From assembly GCF_047468865.1 (NCBI RefSeq), contig NZ_JBLGTV010000019.1:1-43016 (forward strand): a DNA stretch of 43,016 nt. Reading direction: 5' to 3'. Shown piece after piece: positions 33,545 to 40,572 of the stretch. The position numbers and the translations under genes are program-made. This DNA is from Castellaniella hirudinis_A. GTDB taxonomy: Bacteria; Pseudomonadota; Gammaproteobacteria; Burkholderiales; Burkholderiaceae_B. The first letter of the stretch is position 1, and every line of letters starts with the position of its first letter. The notes below the pieces were generated by a model, which worked only from the letters and a program-made list of their open reading frames with translations, was not told where the DNA came from and did no database searches.

Positions 33545-35596
33545 TCAAGCGGCCAGCGCCTCGGCGGGTTCATCCGCTATTGCCTCGGCATCCTCCGGGG
33601 CGTTCTGCTCCGGGCCTGCCTCTTGCGCGGCGTCCTGCGGGCCTGCGGCCTCGAAGATGGCGGGCATCCAGCCCGTGCCATCGGCCAGCCGCTCGGCTTC
33701 GCTGGCAATGTCGGCCTTCTTCAACTTCGCCAGCCGGTTGGCCTGCTCGGGTGCGTACTCGCCCACGGCATCCAGAATCACGGCCTTGGAAACGTGCTTG
33801 AAGTAGCCTTCTGCGGTCGGCTTCCACCATGCGGCCATGTCGAGGCCCACGGCCTGCGCCAGTTCCTCGCCGGGTTGCTGCACCGTGGCGCGGGGCGTCA
33901 CCACGTCCACCGTGGAAGCCACGCACACGGCCAGCAGCCGCACCAGTTCATCTTGCGACTTCGCCAGCAGCGCGGCGAACAGTTCGGCGCTGTCCTCCGG
34001 CAAGGCTTCACCTGCCACCTGTTGCAGTTCGCGCAGCGCCACGGCAGCGGGCGATTCCGGCCAGTCCGGGGCCATGCCTTCCAGCCGGTCTTGCACCGTG
34101 AGGCGCACGCCGAGCGGCAGGCCATCGCCGTAGGCGTCGGGCTGCAAGACAGTCTGCACCATGCCATGCACCAGCGCGGCCAGCGCGACGTGCGGATGCC
34201 GCGCGACTTCGATTTGCAGCGCCGCCGTGCGGTGGGCGCTCAATCGCTGCGCCAGCCGATCGGACAGGCTCGCGGCCTTGGGTGCGTCGTCGGCGTCCTC
34301 GTGCTCGTCGTTGGCGGCTTCGCCTTCGGCGCTGCCGAAACCGCGCCGCAGCTTTTCCAGCGTGCGCAGCGCCTTGGCCTCGGCTTCGCGCAGCAGGCCG
34401 CGATGAATGACGGCCTCGCCGTTGCGGTCGATGGTGACGATGGCACCGGCCACCTCGCGCACCTCGGGGGCATAGCCTTGCAAGGCGTCCTCCGCGTCTT
34501 GCAGTTCCCCGACCACCTGATCGCGCCGCTGTTCCAGCTTCTCGGCCTTGTCCTCGTCCTCGGCGTCGCAGGCTTCTTCCAGTTCGGCGTCGATCTTTTC
34601 GAGGCGGCTTTCCAGCGAGGCGATGCGGCGGGCCTCGCGGGTGGTCGGCTCGCGGCGATGGCGCGGGGCGTTCTGGAACGCCTGCCGTTCCTCGTAGGCC
34701 AGATGCGGCACGGCCTCCACCCATGCCCATCCCTCGGCGCGCACGTCCTCGGCCAGCGTTGCCAGCTTGTCGCGCACCAGCGTTTCCAGTACTGCGGTAT
34801 CGGTGAGGTAGGTTCCGGCATCGCCTTCCGCGAACAGGTCGCGGCGGATGCCGCCGCCTGCCTGCCGGTAGGTGTCCAGCCCGACGAAGCGCACCAGCGC
34901 GTGCGTGGCGTCGATTTCGCGCTCGGTCAGGCGCTCGCGCAGCTTGGACGGGCTGCGCTGCCATTCCGGCGCACCATAGAACGCGGCTTCCTGCGCGGCG
35001 TGGTCATCGGTGATGGTCAGGGCCATCAACTGTTCCAGCGTCACGCCACCGGCCCGGTAGTCGGCCATGAGACGCGGCGAGACGTTCGCCAGCTTCAAGC
35101 GGCGCTGCACCACCAGCGGGGACACGCCGAAGTCGGCGGCAATGTCCTCGACGGGCCGGCCTTCCTTGACCAGCGCGGCGAAGGCCGCGAACTGGTCGGC
35201 GGGGTGCATGTTCTCGCGCTGCACGTTCTCCGCGAGGCTGACGGTGCGGGCGGACGCATCGGCCACCAGCAGGCACGGCACTTCGTAGTCAGTGGGGATG
35301 CGCTTCTTCTTCGCCAGCAGCTTCAAGGCGGTCAGGCGGCGGTCGCCTGCCACCACCTCGTAAGCCTCGCCATCGGCGGAAAGGATGACGATCAGGTTTT
35401 GCAGCAGGCCGATGCGGGCAATGCTCGCGGCCAGCTCGGGGATGGACTGGCGCGGGGTCGTGCGGACGTTGCGCTTGGAGCGGCGCGGCAACAGTTGCGA
35501 CAGCGGAACCAAGATCAGGTTCTTGGTCGGATCGGCCACTTCCAGCGGTGCGGCAGCTTCGATGGCGACGGTTTCGGTTTTGAGTACAGCGTTCAT
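33545..35596 (-). CDS. parB: ParB/RepB/Spo0J family partition protein
   Basis: This is a 683-residue ParB. The N-terminal nuclease/CTPase-like domain has LVPLSQLLPRRSKRNVRTTP, IARIGLLQNLIVI, EVVAGDRRLTAL and the SLAENVQRENMHPADQFAAF motif. The HTH region DIAADFGVSPLVVQRRLKLA follows. A long acidic, coiled-coil-like part (RIASLESRLEKIDAELEEAC onward) and a C-terminal domain unusual for chromosomal ParB make it more than twice the usual length. This is the form seen on ICEs and large plasmids. It probably binds centromere-like sites on the element. A 1041-residue open frame on the opposite strand is a shadow. Confidence 0.93.
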   Translation of the reverse strand: MNAVLKTETVAIEAAAPLEVADPTKNLILVPLSQLLPRRSKRNVRTTPRQSIPELAASIARIGLLQNLIVILSADGEAYEVVAGDRRLTALKLLAKKKRIPTDYEVPCLLVADASARTVSLAENVQRENMHPADQFAAFAALVKEGRPVEDIAADFGVSPLVVQRRLKLANVSPRLMADYRAGGVTLEQLMALTITDDHAAQEAAFYGAPEWQRSPSKLRERLTEREIDATHALVRFVGLDTYRQAGGGIRRDLFAEGDAGTYLTDTAVLETLVRDKLATLAEDVRAEGWAWVEAVPHLAYEERQAFQNAPRHRREPTTREARRIASLESRLEKIDAELEEACDAEDEDKAEKLEQRRDQVVGELQDAEDALQGYAPEVREVAGAIVTIDRNGEAVIHRGLLREAEAKALRTLEKLRRGFGSAEGEAANDEHEDADDAPKAASLSDRLAQRLSAHRTAALQIEVARHPHVALAALVHGMVQTVLQPDAYGDGLPLGVRLTVQDRLEGMAPDWPESPAAVALRELQQVAGEALPEDSAELFAALLAKSQDELVRLLAVCVASTVDVVTPRATVQQPGEELAQAVGLDMAAWWKPTAEGYFKHVSKAVILDAVGEYAPEQANRLAKLKKADIASEAERLADGTGWMPAIFEAAGPQDAAQEAGPEQNAPEDAEAIADEPAEALAA

Positions 35597-35674
35597 GGTG
35601 ATAACTCCTTGCGGTTGGGATGCAGCAGCGAGAGAAGCGGCAAGGGCTGCTGCCTGCCCCTGCCGCGTGGGGAT

Positions 35675-36499
35675 TCAGGCTTTCAACTGGCGCAGGCCAT
35701 CGGCCAGCAGCCACAGGGCGCGATTGAGGCGCACGCTTTGGTCGATGCCCTGCACGGGCCGGGTGGTCTGGCGGCGGCCATTCGCGGCGCGGGCGGACAG
35801 GCCGCCTTTGGTCAAGTTCTCCTGCGTGCGGTTGAACACGCTCCACAGGTCGCGGCGGTCGTCGTCGTGGCGGCGTGGCATCAGGATTTGCGATTCCGTG
35901 ATGGGCGCGGGCTTGTCCTCGTCGTACTTCAACGCCAGCGCAGCGCGGGCGAACACTTCGGATTCCCCGGCGTCGAGCGTGATGGCGCGCATGGCATCGC
36001 GCGATTCCTGCGCCCGGTCGAAGCCGTGCAGGACTTCGTAAGCGCCTTCGATGACGTGCCCGGCTACGTCGCCCTTGTGCGGCACGCGCACGTCGGCCAC
36101 GGTGTCGCCGCAGACAAGGCCATTGCTGCAAACGAAGCGGAACATCCCGGCCAGCATCTGATAGCTGCTGGTGCCGTCATGGGAGTTCAGCAGGATGATT
36201 TCGTTGGCCTCGCGGCCGTTGATCTGGCTGGCGTGGCGCAGCCGGATCATGTGCTTGGTGTAGTCGCGGCGGTCGTCGTGGCGCACGCGGGTTTGCGTCA
36301 CCATGAAAGGCTCGAAGCCTTCCCCGCGCAGTTCTTGCAGCACGGTCGCGGTGGGGATGTAGCTGTACCGCTCAGAGCGGCTTTCGTGCGGGGCGTCCGC
36401 GAAGATGGACGGGGCCACGGCCCGGATTTGGTCGTCGGACAAGGGACGTTCCGAACGCAGCACCGGGGAACGGGAAGCGAAGCGGGATGCGAGTTGCAT
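35675..36499 (-). CDS. DUF932 family protein
   Basis: This 274-residue protein is of the DUF932 family, found on plasmids, ICEs and phages. Characteristic stretches are ERYSYIPTATVLQELRGEGF, SYQMLAGMFRFVCSNGLVCG and IEGAYEVLHGFDRAQESRDA. No catalytic function is established for the family. The start at 36499 follows AGGAG. It is preceded by a 710-base noncoding leader with strong secondary structure, and a 14-base segment near the ribosome site can pair with that leader. Confidence 0.92.
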   Translation of the reverse strand: MQLASRFASRSPVLRSERPLSDDQIRAVAPSIFADAPHESRSERYSYIPTATVLQELRGEGFEPFMVTQTRVRHDDRRDYTKHMIRLRHASQINGREANEIILLNSHDGTSSYQMLAGMFRFVCSNGLVCGDTVADVRVPHKGDVAGHVIEGAYEVLHGFDRAQESRDAMRAITLDAGESEVFARAALALKYDEDKPAPITESQILMPRRHDDDRRDLWSVFNRTQENLTKGGLSARAANGRRQTTRPVQGIDQSVRLNRALWLLADGLRQLKA

Positions 36500-37209
36500 G
36501 GCATTTCTCCTGACAAAGAAAAAAGGGGTTGCTGTTCACCGCACACCGGATTCCTAGATTCGGAAGCCCAGCCTTTCGGCGGTTCGGTGCGGTCGGCACG
36601 AGGAACCCGGTTGGCCCTGTTGCCACCGTCTTTCCTGAGTTCATCGCCCGCGACGGTCAGAGCGCGCGGACGGGGGCCGTCAAGGAGGCAAGCGCAGGGT
36701 TGGTGCGGCCCGCAGGCGCAGCCGAGGACACGGCCCTGCGCGCCTTGACGGCACACGGCCGCGGGCTACAGTCGCGGTGAAGGTGATGAAGTCAGGGGAG
36801 ACGGTTGGACATGGCAACGGCCCCTCAGCACGCCGACAGCACGGCAAGCGAAGCGCGCAGGCCCGGATCTAGGAATCCGGGCCGGAGGCGTCAGCCGAGC
36901 GGAGCGAGGGAACGATGGAAGCCCGTCAGGGGCGAGACGCCGCAGGCGGCTCGATGCGCTACGCGCACGACAGCGCGACCGGCCATGTTTCTTGGCCGGG
37001 GACGCACGGACTCCAAGGCTCGATGTACAAGCTCATGCGCCAGTCATCGGGAAACAGGTTCGACAGCGGCTGCTGCGGTCTGGCCGATCCGGCGCAGCCG
37101 GTTCGGCGGCCTTTGAGGGGCGCCAAGCTCCGCGCGGCGGGGATAGCCCGCAGGGCTTTCCCCTGGAGGCAAGCGCAGCGCGCAGCGCCCCGTCAGGGGC
37201 ACTTAGGCA
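36500..37209. other. noncoding region upstream of DUF932, with repeat copies B and C1
   Basis: No gene is supported. Two repeated units lie here. C1 (36843-36979) has GGCAAGCGAAGCGCGCAGG, a perfect 9-bp hairpin (36860-36868 with 36875-36883), GGAGGCGTCAG, GATGGAAGCCCG and a second hairpin at 36933-36953. It matches 40420-40538. Copy B (37084-37189) matches 32739-32842. Bases 36546-36559 are the exact reverse complement of 36867-36880, so the C1 hairpin has an alternative partner near the DUF932 start. Structured RNA is likely but unproven. Confidence 0.55.
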
Positions 37210-37488
37210 TCACGCCGAGTCGTCAGGACGCAGGCTGGATTCCGCAACCGGCATCCAAGGCGAAGTCGAGTTCAGGTAGTAGCGCCTGCCACGCGCATAC
37301 AGCCCCGAAGGCTCGGTAGGCTGGTAGAACCCGGTGACGCGGCGCCGGAACTGCGCGCCAAACTCGTTGGTGTAGATCACCGCGTCGCCGATCTTGAAGC
37401 GCAAGGGCTGACCGTTCTCCGGCGCGAACGGCTTGAGCGCATCGTGTTGCGCCGTGATTTCGATGATGTAGTCGTGATGGCTGCTCAT
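37210..37488 (-). CDS. conserved-type hypothetical protein, 92 residues
   Basis: This is a 92-residue protein (SSHHDYIIEITAQHDALKPF ... PLRFKIGDAVIYTNEFGAQF RRRVTGFYQ). The segment KIGDAVIYTNEFGAQFRRRVTGFY looks like a small SH3/KOW-like beta fold, which often binds nucleic acid or protein; this is inference. The start at 37488 has GGAG a few bases upstream. It lies 65 bases after the DUF2958 stop and seems to form an operon with it. I do not recognise a named family. Confidence 0.75.
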   Translation of the reverse strand: MSSHHDYIIEITAQHDALKPFAPENGQPLRFKIGDAVIYTNEFGAQFRRRVTGFYQPTEPSGLYARGRRYYLNSTSPWMPVAESSLRPDDSA

Positions 37489-37553
37489 GGCATTGATCTC
37501 CTGCGAAGGTTGGGAAAGCGCAAGGAGCGCCTTGCGGCGCTCCAAGGGCTGGT

Positions 37554-37904
37554 TCAGACGACGACACGCCCGACCAACCGGGCATCGCGCGCGTAGGCGC
37601 TCAACCGCTTCTCGGCGCGGAAAGACAGGTCGCGCTCGATCGGCAGGCCCAGCCTGCCGCGCACGGTCGCCAGCTCGCCCAGGCTGACCCAGCCGATTTC
37701 CGGCATCCCCAGGCCCAGGTCGCAAAGACCAAAGGCGTGGTCGTGGTCATCGGGATCAATCTCGGTCAGCAGCCAGGTCGCGCCGGCATCCGGCGTGAAC
37801 AGCTTGACGACGGGTGCCGGATCGAAGTCCGGGTTCTCCAAGGATTCGCGGCCGTTGGCCAGCAGCACGATGCGCTGCTCGTCAGTGATGAGTGCGTTGT
37901 TCAT
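37554..37904 (-). CDS. DUF2958 family protein, copy 2
   Basis: This is a 116-residue DUF2958 protein, paralogous to the one at 30896-31246. The shared core is PAPVVKLFTPDAGATWLLTE IDPDDHDHAFGLCDLGLGMP, with the same length and the same C-terminal Arg/Tyr-rich end. AGGAG precedes the ATG at 37904. The leader contains a hairpin GGGC-GGAATT-GCCC (37927-37940) that recurs upstream of the gene at 39828-40220. Function unknown. Confidence 0.88.
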   Translation of the reverse strand: MNNALITDEQRIVLLANGRESLENPDFDPAPVVKLFTPDAGATWLLTEIDPDDHDHAFGLCDLGLGMPEIGWVSLGELATVRGRLGLPIERDLSFRAEKRLSAYARDARLVGRVVV

Positions 37905-37920
37905 GGTGAACTCCTGAAAG

Positions 37921-38155
37921 GTTGCCGGGCGGAATTGCCCGACCCTTCCGGGGCACGGCGCAGCGCAAGCAGTCAGGGGTCAACGACGGCCGCCAGGACG
38001 CAAGCGCCATCGGCGCGCAGCCCTTGACGGCGAGAACGCCGTGGCACGATGAAGGGGACAGCAAGACCGCCTCCCTCGCACCTCCACGCACGCGGTTTTT
38101 GGCAAGCGAAGCGCGCAGGCCCGAATAGCAATCCGGGCCGGAGGCATCAGCGATG
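37921..38155. repeat. noncoding leader repeat, copy C2 (truncated)
   Basis: This is similar along about 235 bases to 40231-40470. Shared blocks are GGGCGGAATTGCCCG, GACGGCCGCCAGGACGCAAG, ACGGCGAGAACGCCGTG, ACAGCAAGACCGCC and TTTTTGGCAAGCGAAGCGCG. Unlike C1 and C3 it breaks off after GGAGGCATCAG, and the MFS gene begins 35 bases later. It probably marks one edge of the inserted metal module. Confidence 0.7.
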
Positions 38156-38184
38156 TGAAAGGCGGGCAGTTCTTAAATGCGCGC

Positions 38185-39477
38185 TCAGTCCCGGTGCAGA
38201 TCGTCAACGATCATGGGATGACGGTGCCCGCCTCGGTCTGCTTGTTCGCGCAAGTGAGGATGATCTGGCGGTAGATGATCGTGGGCGATGTCGGAAGAAT
38301 CACTAGCGGGCCAGAGCCACAGCGCCAGTCCCACTCCGACAAGACCAATCAGCGACATGATGATGAAGGTCGATTGCAGCCCAAAGGCAGCGCCGAAGCG
38401 ACCGGCCAAGGGATAGCAAATGAGCCAACACGCATGGGACAGGGCGAATTGCGCGGCAAAGACCGCGGGGCGATCCTCGGGATGAGCGGAGCGGCGCAAC
38501 AGCCGGCCGGAAGGTGTTTGCGCCACGCTGTAGCCGAAGCCGACCACCAACCAGATCACCACCAGAACGGCATAGGTCGGAATCATTGCCCCGGCTGCCG
38601 TTCCCACAACCAGCATCGTCGCTCCCGCAATCATGACAGGTCGATCAGCAATCTTGTCGAGCAGGCGAGGCAGCGCGAAGGCCGCAACCATCGACCCGCC
38701 TCCGAAGGCCGCCAGCGCCCACGCTACCTCGGATTCGCCCAGGCCAAAGCGTGCCTTCACGATGACCACCGTGTTCACGATCACCATTGACCCCGCTGCT
38801 GCCACAGCGAGGCTGATCGCCAGCAGACCCCGAAGGCGCGGCGTGGCGAGGTAAATGCGCGTGCCCCGCGTAGTACGATCCCATATGCCACGACACGGGC
38901 CGGGAACGGTTGTGGGAAGCCTCACGCTGACCACAAGCGCGGCTGACACGAGGAAGCCGAGAACCGTTCCGGCAAACAGGTTGTGGAAGCTGATGACCGT
39001 CAGTAGCGCGGCGGCCAGCATCGGGGAAATCAGGCTTTCCAAATCGTAGGCCAGCCGGGAAAGCGACAGTGCTTTCGTGTACTCGTCTTCGTCGGGAAGG
39101 ATGTCCGGGATAGTGGCTTGAAAGGTCGGCGTGAAGCCTGCGGACGCCGCCTGCAAGACGAAGATCAGCAGATAGATTTGCCAGATTTCGCTGACAAAGG
39201 GCAGGCAGAGCGCAACGGATGCTCGTACTAGGTCAAGGGCAACGAGCAACGACCGTCGCGGCAGCCGGTCGGCGAACGCCTGCGCGACCGGGGCGACTCC
39301 GACATAGGCCAGCATCTTGATTGCGAGTGCCGTCCCGAGTACCGCGCCGGCATTCGCCCCGGCCAGATCGTAGGCAAGCAGGCCAAGGGCCACCGTCATC
39401 AGGCCGGTGCCGACAAGCGCAATCACCTGAGCGGCGAACAGGTGACGATAGGTACGGTTCTTCAGGACGGAGAGCAT
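38185..39477 (-). CDS. MFS efflux protein with histidine-rich C terminus (NreB/NrsD-like)
   Basis: This is a 430-residue major facilitator with about 12 hydrophobic helices. It opens with RTYRHLFAAQVIALVGTGLM. The motif-A-like loop ADRLPRRSLLVALDLVRA lies between helices 2 and 3. The C-terminal tail carries about nine histidines (AHDHLPPDHPHLREQADRGG, then HRHP), as in NreB/NrsD-type nickel exporters. The CsoR/RcnR-type repressor gene lies 9 bases upstream in the same direction, so the pair is an inducible metal-efflux unit. Nickel is the best guess. Cobalt or copper cannot be excluded. Confidence 0.82.
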   Translation of the reverse strand: MLSVLKNRTYRHLFAAQVIALVGTGLMTVALGLLAYDLAGANAGAVLGTALAIKMLAYVGVAPVAQAFADRLPRRSLLVALDLVRASVALCLPFVSEIWQIYLLIFVLQAASAGFTPTFQATIPDILPDEDEYTKALSLSRLAYDLESLISPMLAAALLTVISFHNLFAGTVLGFLVSAALVVSVRLPTTVPGPCRGIWDRTTRGTRIYLATPRLRGLLAISLAVAAAGSMVIVNTVVIVKARFGLGESEVAWALAAFGGGSMVAAFALPRLLDKIADRPVMIAGATMLVVGTAAGAMIPTYAVLVVIWLVVGFGYSVAQTPSGRLLRRSAHPEDRPAVFAAQFALSHACWLICYPLAGRFGAAFGLQSTFIIMSLIGLVGVGLALWLWPASDSSDIAHDHLPPDHPHLREQADRGGHRHPMIVDDLHRD

Positions 39478-39486
39478 CGGCGGGCC

Positions 39487-39744
39487 TCAGAGCAGTTTGG
39501 TCAGTGCCTTCATTTCGGTCAAAACGGAGTCTTCGTCATGGGCCAGGCAATGGTCGATGTGGTCGTGGATCAGGACGCGCTTTGCGGCCGTCACCGCGCT
39601 TTCCACCGCCGCGAGCTGGCGGGCGATGTCGAGACAGGATTCGCCACTTTCGATCATCCCTATGACGTGCCGAAGATGACCATCGGCGCGTTTCAGCCGC
39701 TTCACGAGATCGGGATGGGTTGAGTGCTTGTGTGTCGCGTTCAT
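39487..39744 (-). CDS. CsoR/RcnR-family metal-sensing repressor with H-C-H-C fingerprint
   Basis: This is an 85-residue all-helical repressor of the CsoR/RcnR/FrmR family (LVKRLKRADGHLRHVIGMIE, then ESCLDIARQLAAVESAVTAA KR). His5, Cys37, His62 and Cys66 are spaced 32, 25 and 4 residues. As I recall, these are the same spacings as the nickel sensor InrS (H-C-H-C); CsoR copper sensors keep only the last three and RcnR has His at the last place. Metal binding would release it from the palindrome at 39755-39773. It is followed by the exporter gene. Confidence 0.85.
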   Translation of the reverse strand: MNATHKHSTHPDLVKRLKRADGHLRHVIGMIESGESCLDIARQLAAVESAVTAAKRVLIHDHIDHCLAHDEDSVLTEMKALTKLL

Positions 39745-39750
39745 GTGGCA

Positions 39751-39780
39751 ATTGTATCCCCCCTGGGGGGATATGAAAAA
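39751..39780 (-). promoter_or_regulatory. G-tract palindrome operator and promoter of the metal-efflux module
   Basis: Bases 39755-39773 form a perfect 19-bp palindrome, TATCCCCCC-T-GGGGGGATA. This is the architecture of CsoR/RcnR operators (a G/C tract flanked by A/T inverted repeats). Read leftward, TACAAT at 39756-39751 is a good -10 box overlapping its end, and TTTTTC 18 bases upstream is a weak -35. The start codon is then only about 7 bases from the -10, implying a very short or no leader. Confidence 0.75.
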
Positions 39781-39827
39781 GTGCGCCGCCCGCGAAGGAG
39801 CGACGCACCGAAGGCCGCACGACGCAA

Positions 39828-40220
39828 TCAGCCCGCCGCCGGCGCTGTCATCGACTGCAACTGCTCGATCACGCCAGGCTCAACGAACACGCAAGCCTGC
39901 TCGTCCGCGATCGGCACGTTGAACACCTGCGCGAACACCGTGCGCCGCAGATGGGCCAGCCGGCCCGTCCGGTATGCCTGCTCGGGCTTCATGCGCCCGC
40001 CAGCCTGCGACCCGCTGCGCTGCGGATCGCATTCGACCAGCGCGACAAAGCCATCGTCGGCCAGCTTCTGATGCTCGGGGCACAGGCCCCAGCCGGTCGC
40101 CGTGTGGCGCTCCATGCTCGCGCGCAGGCGCTTGTCCAGCAGGATCGCGCCGGTGTCGAACGCCGTGCCGCAGACCAAGCAAACGTGCTGTTCGAGGGAA
40201 ACGTGTGATTTGTCGTTCAT
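39828..40220 (-). CDS. conserved-type ICE protein with possible zinc ribbon
   Basis: This 130-residue protein starts at 40220 with MNDKSHVSLEQHVCLVCGTA. Cys14 and Cys17 (CLVC) with a later C-P-E-H (GLCPEHQKLADDGF) could form a zinc site. The remainder (GRLAHLRRTVFAQVFNVPIA DEQACVFVEPGVIEQLQ) has no motif I know. Proteins like this occur in the maintenance region of Tn4371-type ICEs; the function is unknown. It is preceded by the long C3 leader repeat. GGAG lies 7 bases before the ATG. Confidence 0.75.
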   Translation of the reverse strand: MNDKSHVSLEQHVCLVCGTAFDTGAILLDKRLRASMERHTATGWGLCPEHQKLADDGFVALVECDPQRSGSQAGGRMKPEQAYRTGRLAHLRRTVFAQVFNVPIADEQACVFVEPGVIEQLQSMTAPAAG

Positions 40221-40572
40221 GACGGTTCTCCGGTTGCAAGGGCGGAATTGCCCGGAACCGTCGCCCTCACGGCGCAGCGCAGCAGTCAGGGGTCGCAGAC
40301 GGCCGCCAGGACGCAAGCGCGCAAGGCGCGCGCAGCCCTTGCACGGCGAGAACGCCGTGATACGGTGAAGGGACACAGCAAGACCGCCCCCTCACACCAC
40401 CCCACGCACGCGGGTTTTTGGCAAGCGAAGCGCGCAGGCGCGGATCAGCGAGCCGGGCCGGAGGCGTCAGTGATGGAAGCCCGACAGGGGCGAGACTCGC
40501 GCAGCGAGGCTCGATGCGCAGCACGACAGCGCGACGGCGGTACGCCGGGACGCCCGACTGCTTGGGACAGGA
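40221..40572. repeat. noncoding leader repeat, copy C3 (most complete)
   Basis: This is the fullest copy of the leader repeat, with no gene inside. 40231-40470 matches C2 (37921-38155), and 40420-40538 matches C1 (36843-36979). Features are a hairpin near the downstream gene (GGGC-GGAATT-GCCC, 40240-40253), GGCAAGCGAAGCGCGCAGG, GATGGAAGCCCG (40472), and a hairpin at 40491-40513. The inner stem of that hairpin differs from C1 but still pairs. The copy ends with GCACGACAGCGCGAC. Confidence 0.7.

Noticed and set aside
33623..36748. 1041-residue open frame on the plus strand opposite parB and DUF932
   Set aside because: It lies wholly opposite two recognisable genes. The translation is His/Gly/Ala-rich with no domain, a usual effect of GC-rich codons.
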